From Sphingomonas phyllosphaerae 5.2 (GTDB lineage Bacteria > Pseudomonadota > Alphaproteobacteria > Sphingomonadales > Sphingomonadaceae), in assembly GCF_000419605.1 (NCBI RefSeq), contig NZ_ATTI01000001.1, positions 1,401,501 through 1,465,500 of the forward strand: a stretch of 64,000 nt of DNA, written 5' to 3'. Positions 37,485 through 46,737 of the stretch are shown piece by piece. Position numbers and translations under genes: made by a program. How positions within the stretch are numbered: the first letter of the stretch is position 1; each line of letters opens with the position of its first letter. Under the pieces are notes generated by a model. The model was not told the origin of the DNA and ran no database searches. It saw nothing but the letters and a program-made list of their open reading frames with translations.

Positions 37485-38768
37485 CTAGGCCGCGACCATC
37501 ACCGACAGCAGGTCGTCGACCGACCCGACCGCGAAGGCGGTGTATTCGTCGCCGATCGCATAGGGCAGCAGCACGCGACGGCCGTGCAGCAGCGCGCCGC
37601 AGCTATAGGTGACGTTCGGAACATAGCCGCCACGCTGCTCGGCGCTGGGGAACAACAGCGGCGAGGCGGTGCGCGCCAGCACGCGCGACGGATCGTCCTT
37701 GTCGAGCAGGCACGCCCCGATGCAATAACCGCGCACCATCCCTACGCCGTGGGTGAACACCAGCCAGCCCTCGTCGATCTCCAGCGGCGAGCCGCAATTG
37801 CCGAGTTGCACGAATTCCCATGAATATTTCGGGGCCATGATCGGCGTGCCCGTTTCCCACGTGTACAGATCGTCTGAGCGCAGCAGCCAGATGTTCTCGC
37901 TATCCTGCCGCCCCAGCATCACGAACTGCCCGCCGATGCGGCGCGGGAACAGCGCCATGCCCTTGTAGCCGGTCATCGCGCCGTTCAGCGGGCGCATCTC
38001 CACGGTGCGCAGGTCGACGCCGCGCAGCAGTTCCTGACCGGCGTGCTGCCCGTCGAAGGCGGTGTAGGTGCCGATGACGCTTCGCACGCCGTCATGATCG
38101 GTGAAGTTGACGAGCCGAAGGTCCTCGACGCCCTGCCGCTGGCTGGGCAGGACCGGGAAGATCACCGTCTCCGACACCTCCTGACTATCCTCGCAGACCA
38201 GCCGCACCCATTCGTCGTGATGATGTTCGATACGCGGCGGCACACCGGCGGCGCTCGGCGGATCGACCGTCAGGTGATCGTCGCCGCGCCACGTGCCGGT
38301 ACGCAGCGTGATCGAGGAGATATGGCCCTCACCGATGCCGCGCAGCGACAGGATGAAGCGGATTCCGTCGCCGTCCTGCTCCCCGTCGGGAAGCGCGACG
38401 ATGCTGGGGTTGAACAATGCGGCGGATTCGAAGGCATATTCCTGGCTGAAATAGGCGCCGACCAGCAACTGCTCGTCATGGTCGAGGTCGCCCGGCCCGA
38501 GTTCGTCGCGTACCTCCGCATAGCGGCGGAGCAGCACCTGCTCGACGTTGCGATGACGCGCGCGCATCGGCGTCAGCAGCAATTCCTTCATGCGTGCGCG
38601 CATCGTGTCGTCGAGTGCGCGGATGCGATCGGCCACCGCCTGCGCGCGCGGCGGGCGGCCGTCGGCGAAGGCGTCGGGATAGCCGAAGCTGAACGGACGG
38701 ACGACGGTGCGCGACGGATCGGGCCGCAGTTCGATGTCGAGTTTGGTGAAGACCTCTGCGGCGTTCAT
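37485..38768 (-). CDS. GH130-type glycosidase/phosphorylase
   Basis: 427 residues, no signal peptide. The five-bladed propeller pattern of GH130 is suggested by SIVALPDGEQDGDGIRFILS, RPLNGAMTGYKGMALFPRRI, DDLYTWETGTPIMAPKYSWE and GCGSPLEIDEGWLVFTHGVG-type strands (here NCGSPLEIDEGWLVFTHGVG), ending LLPYAIGDEYTAFA. Members act on beta-mannosides, usually by phosphorolysis; some are hydrolases. The N-terminal 90-residue helical part (ELRPDPSRTVVRPFSFGYPD) is seen in the larger GH130 subgroup. No mannose gene is beside it, so the substrate is not settled. The start is ATG 38768. Confidence 0.82.
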   Translation of the reverse strand: MNAAEVFTKLDIELRPDPSRTVVRPFSFGYPDAFADGRPPRAQAVADRIRALDDTMRARMKELLLTPMRARHRNVEQVLLRRYAEVRDELGPGDLDHDEQLLVGAYFSQEYAFESAALFNPSIVALPDGEQDGDGIRFILSLRGIGEGHISSITLRTGTWRGDDHLTVDPPSAAGVPPRIEHHHDEWVRLVCEDSQEVSETVIFPVLPSQRQGVEDLRLVNFTDHDGVRSVIGTYTAFDGQHAGQELLRGVDLRTVEMRPLNGAMTGYKGMALFPRRIGGQFVMLGRQDSENIWLLRSDDLYTWETGTPIMAPKYSWEFVQLGNCGSPLEIDEGWLVFTHGVGMVRGYCIGACLLDKDDPSRVLARTASPLLFPSAEQRGGYVPNVTYSCGALLHGRRVLLPYAIGDEYTAFAVGSVDDLLSVMVAA

Positions 38769-39168
38769 CGACGCTACCTTTTTGACATGCCGTGCCGCGA
38801 GCGGCGCGGACCGTTCGCGGCATAACCGCCCGCGCGTCCTTCGGCTCCGGAGCGCGCGCGATCATCGGTGCGGAAAGTGCGCGGGGCGTTCGTCGGCGAC
38901 GCCGGCATCGGCCACGCTGCCAGTGAAGACGCGGAATAGGCGAGATCGCGGCGGCGGCCGCCACCGCGGCCGCGGACGCCGACGGCACGGACGAGATGGC
39001 GGTGGTCACCCCGACGACAAGGTGTGGGGACGCTGTCGAAATCCTGTGTCCGCGGCCGGTATGCGGAGGACCTGGACAGGCCGCCGCGCTTCTTTCGGCG
39101 CGGCGTGAGCGTAACGGAGGAAGCGCGGCGCAAGTGCCCGGCGTAAATCGCCGGGCCCTTGCCGCTGC
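38769..39168. other. Intergenic region without a recognised gene
   Basis: 400 bp upstream of the GH130 gene. Open frames on both strands are short or low-complexity (Ala or Arg runs) and no start has a convincing ribosome binding site. The minus-strand half should contain the GH130 promoter. I see no RNA gene. Confidence 0.4.
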
Positions 39169-39438
39169 TCATCCGACGAGGATGCAATAGGCCAGGAACG
39201 GGATGCCGACGACGAGGATCATGAACAGCAGATCGACGTCGACGAAGCGTTCAAGCGCGCGGCGCATGCCGCTGCTGCGTGGAAGATCCGCCCCGGTCGC
39301 GCCGTCGCGATCGTCATCGGCGCGGAACGGGATCGCCAACGGTGCTGGCCGGCGGGCGACGGCGGGCGGGTTGCCGTCCTGCCGAGGGGAGGCGGGGAAT
39401 GCGGGCACGATCCCGCGCTGATCGATGCTGTTTGCCAT
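39169..39438 (-). CDS. Small hypothetical protein with C-terminal membrane anchor
   Basis: 89 residues from ATG 39438 (MANSIDQRGIVPAFPASPRQ). The first 60 residues are polar and proline-rich; the last 20 form a hydrophobic helix VDLLFMILVVGIPFLAYCIL that ends at the C-terminus, a tail-anchored layout. Longer in-frame extension to 39633 is rich in Arg and unlikely to be coding. No family is recognised. Codon usage is consistent with a real gene in the last half. Confidence 0.5.
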   Translation of the reverse strand: MANSIDQRGIVPAFPASPRQDGNPPAVARRPAPLAIPFRADDDRDGATGADLPRSSGMRRALERFVDVDLLFMILVVGIPFLAYCILVG

Positions 39439-40086
39439 GACGGTGTTTTCCGCTTTTCGAGGTCGGGAGCGCCGAAGCGGCATCCCGTACAATCCGGTCG
39501 GAAGGTCCCGAACTCGCGCGGCAAGCCGCCGAGCCCGGGCTAACCGCGTGCGGCGAGTTGGCCTGCGTGATCGCGAAAGCGCTGGAAAATAACAGCGACG
39601 GACATGAATGGAATATCGGACCGGGCGGCGCAAACGTCAACCGATATCGTGGCGGATGTTACGATCGCCGGCCGCTAAAGCCGGCTTTGCAGGTGCGTTG
39701 CCAGGGGAGGGGGGCACGCGACCTGTCACGAATCCCCGGCCGATCATGGCGGCGGCGGAGTGGTGGTCGAAGAGGTCGATCGCGTACGTGCCGCCGCTTT
39801 CGGGCAACGTCGCGTGACGGTGGAGGAGGCGAGCGGGGATGATGCGCCGGTTCACTGCCGTATCCAGGCGGGAGCGACATTCAGCGCTTCGCGAGTGCCG
39901 GATTGCTCGCGAACGAGGCTTGTCGCTCTGTTCGCGCCGACCGTGCCCCCACCAGCGGGCAGATGTGCTCCCTCGACGCGTGATTGCGAGCGTAGCGAGC
40001 AAGCCAGGTTGCGCGGAACGCTGGATTGCTTCGCCACGCTTGCGATGGCGGCGCTTGCAGGGGAACCGGCGGAATGCCGGTCGGCC
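39439..40086. other. Intergenic region carrying a palindromic repeat
   Basis: 648 bp with no convincing gene. It contains copy A of the palindromic repeat at 39982-40048 and a 69-codon open frame at 39608-39817 (+) whose second half looks codon-biased (RPIMAAAEWWSKRSIAYVPP) but whose first half does not. GC content is a little lower than in the flanking genes at 39550-39680. No terminator with a T-run is clear. Confidence 0.4.
39982..40048. repeat. Palindromic intergenic repeat, copy A
   Basis: Arms GATTGCGAGCGTAGCGAGCA (39982 on) and CTGGATTGCTTCGCCACGCT (40021 on) are imperfect reverse complements around a short GC-rich centre. The same arms recur at 47689-47760 and 58813-58887. Confidence 0.8.
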
Positions 40087-40542
40087 CTAGGCCGCCTCGA
40101 CCATCGAGAACTGCTCGGCCTCGATGAAGGCGAGCGCCATGACCGTGACGAGGCGTTCGTCGACGGTGACGATGCCCTCGATCACGCGGCGGTTGCGATA
40201 GTCACCGAGATCGGGTGGCGGTTGCATGGCATCCCGGTCGATGGAAACGATGTCGTTGACCGCATCCACGATCATCCCCTGCATCTGGTGACCGAGTTCG
40301 AGGACGATGATGACGTGGCGCGGCGAGGGTTCCGTCAGCCCCCAGCCGAGCAGCATGCGCAGGTCGATCACCGGCAGCACGATGCCGCGGAGGTTGACGA
40401 CCCCGCAGATATGCGCGGGGGAGTTGGGGAGCGGCGTCGCCGCCGACCAGGCGCGGATCTCGCGGATCGCCATGACGTCGACGCCGAGCACCTGGCCACC
40501 GAGCTCGAAAGTGATGAGCTGCTGCGTGCGAAGATCCCCCAT
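40087..40542 (-). CDS. cheW: CheW-like chemotaxis coupling protein
   Basis: 151 residues from ATG 40542 ([20 protein letters not shown]). It is a single CheW/SH3-like domain: VLGVDVMAIREIRAW, PAHICGVVNLRGIVLPVIDL with the receptor-binding NLRG segment, and IIVLELGHQMQGMIVDAVND. It links receptors to the CheA kinase. The start overlaps the receptor stop by 4 bp, so receptor and coupling protein are made together. No cheA, cheR or cheB is in the window. A slightly earlier start (40557) is possible. Confidence 0.9.
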   Translation of the reverse strand: MGDLRTQQLITFELGGQVLGVDVMAIREIRAWSAATPLPNSPAHICGVVNLRGIVLPVIDLRMLLGWGLTEPSPRHVIIVLELGHQMQGMIVDAVNDIVSIDRDAMQPPPDLGDYRNRRVIEGIVTVDERLVTVMALAFIEAEQFSMVEAA

Positions 40543-42389
40543 CAGAACTCGGACCATTCGGTGGACACCGCCAGCGCGGTGTTGCCGGCCGACCGCGGCG
40601 CCGATTTGGCGATCTTCCGACCGGCCGCCGCGGCGCGCGCTCGCAGGTCGTGCACGGGAGATGCCGGTGCCGCGCGCTGTTCGCCGGTGCGGAAACGCGA
40701 GATCTGCTCGATCAGGCTTTCCGCCTCGCTGGCGAGGCTGCGGGCGGCGGCGGTCGCTTCCTCGACCATCGCGGCGTTCTGCTGCGTCACGCCGTCCATC
40801 TCGCTGACGGCGGTATTGACCTGCTGGAGCCCGGTCGCCTGCTGTTCGGCGGCCGCCGCGATCTCCGAGACCAGCGCGTCGATCTCGCTGATGCGGGTGA
40901 TGATGCGCGTCAGCGCCTCGCCCGTCTGACCGACCAGTTGCACGCCGGCGGACACCTGCTCGCCACTGGCGGTGATGCGCGTCTTGACGTCCTTGGCCGC
41001 GTCGGCGGAGCGCTGGGCAAGCGCGCGGACTTCGGAGGCGACGACCGCAAAGCCCCGCCCGGCGTCGCCGGCGCGGGCCGCCTCGACCCCGGCATTGAGC
41101 GCCAGCAGGTTGGTCTGGAAGGCGATGCCGTCGATGACCGAGATGATCTCGCTGATCTCGTTCGACGTACGCTCGATGCCGCCCATCGCCGCGACCGCCT
41201 CGCGAACGACGGCGCCGGACTTCTCCGCCTCGTCGCGTGCGCTGCGGACCGCCACGTTGGCGCTGCCGGCACGCTCGGCGGTGGAACGGACGTTGGTGGT
41301 GATCTCGTCCATCGCCGCAGCCGTTTCCTCGAGGCTGGCGGCCTGCTGCTCGGTACGCTGCGACAGATCGTCGGACGCGGTGCGGACCTCGTTGGCGCCG
41401 CCATTGATCTCGGCGGCGGCCTTCGCGACCTTGGCGACGGTGGATTGCAGCGACGAGGCGGCTTCGTTGAAATCGTTCTTGAGCTGGGCGAACGGACCGG
41501 TGAGGTCGGAGTTCACGCGCGAGACGAGATCGCCGCCGGCCAGATCGGAAAGGCCCTTGCCGATGCTGTCGACGATCAGCGTCGTCTGCTCGACCTTGGC
41601 GCGCTCGGCCGCGGCGAGCTGGTCACGCAGACCGACGAGCGCTTTGCTGAGATCGCCGACCTCGTCGGAACGGTCGCTGTCCGGAACGGTGACGTCCATC
41701 CGGCCCTTCGCCAACTCGCCCAGCGCCTCGGTCGCGGCGGCGACCGGCTTGGCGATCTGGCGAACCAGCATCATCAGGATCGTGACGAGCAGCGTGAGCG
41801 CCGCCAGCACGGCAACGATGGCGAGGGTGCGGATATGGCCGAATGCATCGACCGCGTCGTTGCCGGCGGATACGGCGTAACGCTTCTCGACGTCGACCAG
41901 CTCGCTGGCGGTGACGGACATCGCCTTGAATTCCTGAAGCGACTTGCCCTTCATCAGCGCAATCGCCGCCTCATCCTGCTGCGCGCGCGAGTAATCGCGC
42001 AACGTGGTGTTGGTGCCGACATAATCCTGCCAGGTCTTGTGGAACTTCTGAAGCATCACCTTGGCGTCCGCCATCTTGACGCTTGCTTCGAGAGTGGCGA
42101 GGTCGGCATCAACCTGCTGCTGGTAATCGCGCATCTGGCCCTCGGCGGCGGTCATGCCGGCGTCGTCGGACAGAAGGATGTGCAACCCCTCTACCGTGCG
42201 GAATTTGGTGGCCGCTTCCAGCATGTGCTGCGCCTGCGCCATCTTGGGCATGCGATCGTTGACGGCGAGGTCGGTGAGGTCGCGCATATTGCCGACCTGG
42301 CTCATCATGAACCAGATCAGGCCGACCAACAGCAGGCCGACGCCGCCAAACGATACCATCAACTTGGCGGATATGCGCAGGTTCTTCAT
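40542..42389 (-). CDS. Methyl-accepting chemotaxis protein with 4HB sensor domain
   Basis: 615 residues. TM1 spans about 9-32 ([20 protein letters not shown]), then a periplasmic four-helix bundle (33-190), TM2 at about 190-212 and a HAMP domain to about 265. The cytoplasmic signalling hairpin has the tip [20 protein letters not shown], including the conserved VVASEVR. The C-terminus ends TEWSEF, resembling the NWETF-like pentapeptide that tethers CheR/CheB on long flexible tails. The ligand is unknown. It is cotranscribed with cheW. The upstream 457 bp are non-coding and relatively AT-rich. Confidence 0.92.
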   Translation of the reverse strand: MKNLRISAKLMVSFGGVGLLLVGLIWFMMSQVGNMRDLTDLAVNDRMPKMAQAQHMLEAATKFRTVEGLHILLSDDAGMTAAEGQMRDYQQQVDADLATLEASVKMADAKVMLQKFHKTWQDYVGTNTTLRDYSRAQQDEAAIALMKGKSLQEFKAMSVTASELVDVEKRYAVSAGNDAVDAFGHIRTLAIVAVLAALTLLVTILMMLVRQIAKPVAAATEALGELAKGRMDVTVPDSDRSDEVGDLSKALVGLRDQLAAAERAKVEQTTLIVDSIGKGLSDLAGGDLVSRVNSDLTGPFAQLKNDFNEAASSLQSTVAKVAKAAAEINGGANEVRTASDDLSQRTEQQAASLEETAAAMDEITTNVRSTAERAGSANVAVRSARDEAEKSGAVVREAVAAMGGIERTSNEISEIISVIDGIAFQTNLLALNAGVEAARAGDAGRGFAVVASEVRALAQRSADAAKDVKTRITASGEQVSAGVQLVGQTGEALTRIITRISEIDALVSEIAAAAEQQATGLQQVNTAVSEMDGVTQQNAAMVEEATAAARSLASEAESLIEQISRFRTGEQRAAPASPVHDLRARAAAAGRKIAKSAPRSAGNTALAVSTEWSEF

Positions 42390-42846
42390 CGATTTTCCCC
42401 CCCAAAAATTCTACGCCACATCTCTACGGAGTAAATGGTAAAGATCGGGTTGATACAAGTTGTTCCTGATCCGGGGGTGCAAGTTCAGCCTATAGTTTAC
42501 AGAAATCAAATACTTCCGAATCGAGTTGCGATGCAAGTGCCTGGTGCGGTTTGATTTTGACGAACAGCTTGTCGAAGGTGGCGTTTTGTCCGGGCGACCC
42601 CTGCCGTGTCGTCGAGAGATGACGCGAATGCAGTACCCTCGGTCCCGCCGCACGGGCTGATTTATCAGGAGAAATCCGAAATCATGGTTGGCGTCGGGAG
42701 CAATTTGCAAGCAGCACGGAGAGACTGGCAAGCATGCCGCGCTGCAACAAGGGCGGATCGCCGCACGTCGATTATTCCGGTTATTCATCGCGCTACGTTA
42801 TTTGCGCGTGCTGCTGCGGACATGCTTGCGATCGCGCGCAATGCTT
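42390..42846. other. Non-coding region upstream of the chemoreceptor
   Basis: 457 bp, the most AT-rich stretch of the window (especially 42410-42600). It should hold the receptor promoter on the minus strand. Open frames here are rich in Arg/Asn/Ser and lack recognisable families. A G-rich ribosome binding stretch (GGGGGGG) precedes the receptor ATG by 8 nt. Confidence 0.5.
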
Positions 42847-44133
42847 TCATGCGCAGCGCAGGGCGATCACGAAGAGCGCGCCGCCGCCGGGGACCTGTTC
42901 GTGGCGGATCACCGCATCCATGCGTGCGGCGAGCGTCGCGACGATGAACAGGCCCATGCCCGCCCCGGGCGGCGCTCCGGGCGGCGACGGCTCCCCGCGC
43001 TGGAACTTCATGAACAGCCGGGCGCGCTGCGGCACGGGCACACCCGGGCCGCGATCGCGGACGCCGAGCGCGATGCGCGTCTCCTCTGGCCAGGCGGCGA
43101 CGGTCACCGTCGCGCCGGCCGGGCTGAAGCGAACCGCGTTGGCGAGCAGATTGTCGAGCACCTGCCCGAGTGCGGCGGCGTCGGCGAGCGCCACGAGTGC
43201 GCGCGGCGGAAGGTCGGCGTCGATCCGCACCCCGGAAGCGCGCGCCAGCGGCGCGATGCGCGCGGCGGCACCCAGCACGACGGCGCGCACATCCTGCTCC
43301 GCCAGCTCTTCAAGCACGCGGTGCTCCGCCGCGTGGGCATCGAGCAGCCGGGTGACGAGCGCGAGCATGCCGTCGACGCTGGCGATCGTTTGATCGAGCA
43401 CCTTCAACGGCAGGCCGGGATCGTGGGCGGCGCGGCGGATCGCGAGATCGAAGAGGTTGCGGATACCGTGCAGCGGGCTGCGCAGATCGTGCGCGGTGAT
43501 CGCCATGAGCGAATCGAGCTCGGCATTGCGATCACGCAGCGTGTCGTTCTGCAGACGGATCACGCGTTGCTGTTCATAGTCCCGGCGCCGATTGGAGTGG
43601 ATCAGCAGCGCGGCGACGACCGCGATGATCGAGGTGAGCGCGGTATTCTCGATCGCCACGAATTTCTCGGCACCGCGCGCGTCGACACGCCAGACGATCG
43701 CGCAGTAACTGGCGAAGAGCGCTGCCGTGCCGCACAGCAAGGCGCGCGGCGGGATCACGAACAACAGCACCAGCGAGAGCAGCATCAGCGGATAGGCGCT
43801 GGTCAGTCGCCCCTGCGCGCCGAGCGCGGCGACATTGAACTGCGTCATCAGCAATGCCCCGACCACGAACGCTGCCACGAACACTGCCGACCACCAGCGC
43901 GGCGGGCGACGTCGCACGATCTGCGTGAGCAGCAGGAAGGCGCAGGCGAACGGCAATTCGACATAGCGCAACGTGGCGTGGAAGCCGCCGAGCATCTCCG
44001 CGCTTTTGGTCAGGATGCCGAGCAGGCACGCGGGCTCGACCCGGCGCACATTGACCATCAGCAGCTGCGCGGCGAACGGAAGCTCGGCCTTTTCGGCAGG
44101 GGTCACGTCCCAACGCGCGAGCAGGCCCTTCAC
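42847..44133 (-). CDS. Membrane sensor histidine kinase
   Basis: 428 residues from GTG 44133, which overlaps the regulator stop by 4 bp. The N-terminal 180 residues contain about five or six hydrophobic helices (FACAFLLLTQIV, WSAVFVAAFVVGALLM, YPLMLLSLVLLFVI), with no large periplasmic domain. The phosphoacceptor is His215 in MAITAHDLRSPLHGI. The ATPase domain has the N box LDNLLANAVRFSP and G boxes VRDRGPGVP and GAGMGLFIV. It pairs with the NarL-type regulator encoded just upstream. The signal is unknown; a membrane-intrinsic stimulus is plausible because there is almost no extracytoplasmic part. Confidence 0.88.
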   Translation of the reverse strand: MKGLLARWDVTPAEKAELPFAAQLLMVNVRRVEPACLLGILTKSAEMLGGFHATLRYVELPFACAFLLLTQIVRRRPPRWWSAVFVAAFVVGALLMTQFNVAALGAQGRLTSAYPLMLLSLVLLFVIPPRALLCGTAALFASYCAIVWRVDARGAEKFVAIENTALTSIIAVVAALLIHSNRRRDYEQQRVIRLQNDTLRDRNAELDSLMAITAHDLRSPLHGIRNLFDLAIRRAAHDPGLPLKVLDQTIASVDGMLALVTRLLDAHAAEHRVLEELAEQDVRAVVLGAAARIAPLARASGVRIDADLPPRALVALADAAALGQVLDNLLANAVRFSPAGATVTVAAWPEETRIALGVRDRGPGVPVPQRARLFMKFQRGEPSPPGAPPGAGMGLFIVATLAARMDAVIRHEQVPGGGALFVIALRCA

Positions 44134-44780
44134 GGCAGGTCGGGCCGGATGGCATGATCCGCGGCATAGCGTTCCAGCATCCGCGCGCTGTCGAGACCGA
44201 GCTTGATCTTCAGTCGCTCCCGATAGGTGCCGACGGTCTTCACGCTGATCTGCAATTGCTGCGCAAGCGACTGGAGCGTCGCGCCGCTTCCGATCAGGCG
44301 CAGCACCTGCAACTCGCGTGCGGACAGGCCGTCGATGTCGCTGCGGCGGTCGCGCTGATGCACCACGTCGGCGAGCAGTGCCTGCTGTACCGCCTCCGCG
44401 ACATGCACCGCCCCGGCGACCACACGGTCGAGCGCATGCGCCACCGTCTCCAGCGGCTCGGCCTTGGCGACATAGCCGTGCGCGCCGGCACGGATCGCGC
44501 GCGGCCCCCAGGCCAGTTCGTCGCTGCTGGAATAGACGATGATGCGCGCATCCGGCAGCAGGGTGCGAAGGTCCTCGATCATCGCGATGCCGTTGCCGTC
44601 GCCGAGCGTGAGGTCGGTGATGATGACATCGGGGGCGACCTGCTCGGCGAGCGCCAGCGCGGTGGCGACCGAAGTGGCCGCGCCGACGATCGCGTAGCGC
44701 GCGTCGCCTTCGAACAACAAGGTAAGCCCGGTGAGCACGATCGGATGGTCGTCGACGATCAACAATCGGAACAACCCCAC
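44130..44780 (-). CDS. NarL/LuxR-family response regulator
   Basis: 216 residues from GTG 44780 (GLFRLLIVDDHPIVLTGL). The receiver domain has the acidic pair Asp10-Asp11, phosphoacceptor Asp56 (VIITDLTLGDGNG), and Lys in the GYVAKAEPLE segment. The C-terminal LuxR helix-turn-helix is at about 150-210 (GLSARELQVLRLIGSG, QLQISVKTVGTYRERLKIKL). A longer ATG start at 44846 is in frame but adds residues that have no counterpart in the family. It forms a two-gene operon with the histidine kinase downstream. Targets are unknown. Confidence 0.88.
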   Translation of the reverse strand: MGLFRLLIVDDHPIVLTGLTLLFEGDARYAIVGAATSVATALALAEQVAPDVIITDLTLGDGNGIAMIEDLRTLLPDARIIVYSSSDELAWGPRAIRAGAHGYVAKAEPLETVAHALDRVVAGAVHVAEAVQQALLADVVHQRDRRSDIDGLSARELQVLRLIGSGATLQSLAQQLQISVKTVGTYRERLKIKLGLDSARMLERYAADHAIRPDLP

Positions 44781-45009
44781 GCCTCGCCACCCTTTTGCCG
44801 TTCGCCGCGCAGGATAATGGCCGGGCGATGCGATCGTGTCGGTCAATGACCTACACCGGGTCGGTGGCGATCGGCTAGGGGCGGCGGCGTCGACCGGGGG
44901 GACGACCAGGGCATTGCGGCGACGCGGCGGGGAAGGGGGGCTTCCCCCTGCTGTCCTGCAATGCCCCTTGCCACTTGTCCGTACGTGCCGGCCGCACGAC
45001 CTTCACGAG

Positions 45010-45714
45010 ATGGACGAAGCGGATCATCCACGACGCGTGCGGTTCGACCGGCGGGCGTTGCTGACGCTGGCCGGCGCGGGGCTGGCGGGTTGGGCAGGCG
45101 GGCGCGTGCTGTCGCGTTCCGTGCCGATCGGGCGCGACGTGTCGGCATCGGGGGCGGTGGCGGCGATCCTGGACGATGACGGCACGCCGACGAGCGGGCC
45201 GGCGGCGGCCGGGCTGCGGCTGGCGGTGTTCAGCGACTACCGCTGTCCGGCATGTCGGCAGGCGTTCCCGGCATTGGAGGCGGCGCTGGCCGCGGACGGC
45301 GACGTGCGCGTGCTGTACAAGGACTGGCCGATCTTCGGCCCGCCGTCGGAGCGCGCGGCGCAGGTGGCGCTGGCGAGCGCCGCCCAAGGGATCTACGCGC
45401 AGGTGCATCGGCGCTTGATGACCGCGCCGGGGACGTTCGACCAGCGGATGCTGCAGGACGCGGTGCGCCGTGCAGGCGGCGATTGGGCACGGTTGCTCGT
45501 CGATCTGGCGGCGGGACGGGAGCGCATCGCGGCGCAATTGCGACGCCACGCCGGGGAGGCGCAGGCGATCGCGCTGCCGGGGACACCGGGCTATCTCGCC
45601 GGCCCGCTGCTGGTGCTGGGGGCAATCGACACGGCGGACTTCGCGCGGTTGTTTGCGCGGGCGCGGGCTATGACGACGGCGGCGAAGTCGACGGAGGCGG
45701 CGACGGGATCGTGA
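45010..45714 (+). CDS. DsbA-family thiol-disulfide oxidoreductase
   Basis: 234 residues from ATG 45010. The N-terminus carries a twin-arginine-like sequence (DRRALLTLAGAGLAGWAGGR), so export by Tat is possible. The thioredoxin fold then shows the redox site Cys79-Pro-Ala-Cys82 in SDYRCPACRQAFPALE and the cis-Pro loop LPGTPGYLAG near residue 200. It is an oxidase or reductase/isomerase of the DsbA/DsbG-like class in the periplasm. The 3' end overlaps the convergent CDF transporter gene by 47 bp. Confidence 0.85.
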   Translation: MDEADHPRRVRFDRRALLTLAGAGLAGWAGGRVLSRSVPIGRDVSASGAVAAILDDDGTPTSGPAAAGLRLAVFSDYRCPACRQAFPALEAALAADGDVRVLYKDWPIFGPPSERAAQVALASAAQGIYAQVHRRLMTAPGTFDQRMLQDAVRRAGGDWARLLVDLAAGRERIAAQLRRHAGEAQAIALPGTPGYLAGPLLVLGAIDTADFARLFARARAMTTAAKSTEAATGS

Positions 45715-46642
45715 ACGCGGCGCTTTGCTTTTCCGGGCGAATGTAGATCGAGGCGAGTTGCGGAAGCTCGGCGCGCAACGCATCCTCGATCTTCTCGATC
45801 AGCGTTTCGGCGCGGCCCATGTCGAGCGTGTCATCGAAGTCCGCGCTGATCGCGACGAACACCGATTCCGGCGCCGTGTGGATCGTGCGGACGTGATTGA
45901 CGTGCGTAACCTGCGGGTGGGCGGCGACGATCGCGCGCGCGCGGTCGATCACCGCCGCGTCGGCGCGCTCGCCGATCAGCAGCCCCTTGGATTCGCGCGC
46001 CAGCACCACGGCGACCGCAGCGAGGATCACGCCGATGACGACCGAGGCGTAGCCATCGAGCCGCGGATCCTCGAAATAGTGGCTGCACCACACGCCGACC
46101 GCGGCGACGACCAGCCCGATCAACGCGGCGCTATCCTCGAACAGCACGATGAAGCCGGCGGGATCCTTGGATTCGTGGATCGCCTGCCACCAGCCGAGCC
46201 CGCCGCGCTTGGCATCGAATTCGCGCATCGCGATCGTCCACGACGCGCCCTCCATCAGCGCGGCGACGCCGAGCACGATGTAGTTCACCAGCGGATCGGC
46301 AAGCGGCTCCGGCGTGACGATGTGGAGATAGCCCTCGTAGATCGAGACGCCGGCGCCGATCGCGAAGATCAGGATCGCGACCACGAACGCCCAGAAATAC
46401 AGCTCGCGGCCATAGCCGAAAGGATGCGCGTGATCGGGGGCGCGGCGCGCACGCTTCTGGCCGTAAAGGAGCAGGACCTGGTTACCGCTGTCGACCAGTG
46501 AGTGGACGCCCTCCGTCAGCATCGACGACGATCCGGAGATGGCGGCGGCGACGAACTTGGCGACCGCGATGCCGAGGTTGGCGGCCAGCGCGCCGAACAG
46601 GACGATATTGTCGCGCCAGCCCTTGGGTTTCGTTTCGCTCAC
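45668..46642 (-). CDS. Cation diffusion facilitator transporter
   Basis: 324 residues from GTG 46642, supported by GAAGGAG 6 nt upstream. Six transmembrane helices carry the zinc site (SSMLTEGVHSLVDSGNQVLL, and FEDSAALIGLVVAAVGVWC), with the His/Asp-containing loop RAPDHAHPFGYGRE after TM2. A cytosolic C-terminal domain contains AHPQVTHVNHVRTIHTAPES. It exports a divalent metal (Zn, Co or Fe) in exchange for protons. The last codons lie opposite the DsbA-like gene (45668-45714). A longer in-frame upstream region lacks family support. Confidence 0.88.
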   Translation of the reverse strand: MSETKPKGWRDNIVLFGALAANLGIAVAKFVAAAISGSSSMLTEGVHSLVDSGNQVLLLYGQKRARRAPDHAHPFGYGRELYFWAFVVAILIFAIGAGVSIYEGYLHIVTPEPLADPLVNYIVLGVAALMEGASWTIAMREFDAKRGGLGWWQAIHESKDPAGFIVLFEDSAALIGLVVAAVGVWCSHYFEDPRLDGYASVVIGVILAAVAVVLARESKGLLIGERADAAVIDRARAIVAAHPQVTHVNHVRTIHTAPESVFVAISADFDDTLDMGRAETLIEKIEDALRAELPQLASIYIRPEKQSAAFTIPSPPPSTSPPSS

Positions 46643-46737
46643 GCCGGCTCCTTCGATGTGGAGGCGAGACGCGACGTGGGGGTGCATGGTTCCATCCCGG
46701 GCGGTATCGCTTTGCGGCATCGTGCGTTGCGCGAAGC

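Noticed and set aside
40650..42434. 594-codon plus-strand open frame opposite the chemoreceptor
   Set aside because: It mirrors the receptor and has no start context or recognisable family; the receptor on the other strand is certain.
42411..42788. 125-codon minus-strand frame in the receptor upstream region
   Set aside because: Composition is Arg/Asn/Ser/Cys-rich, codon use does not match the genome and no family is recognisable.
44847..45009. N-terminal extension of the DsbA-like protein
   Set aside because: The extension is Gly/Arg-rich with no family support; the Tat-like signal begins properly after ATG 45010.
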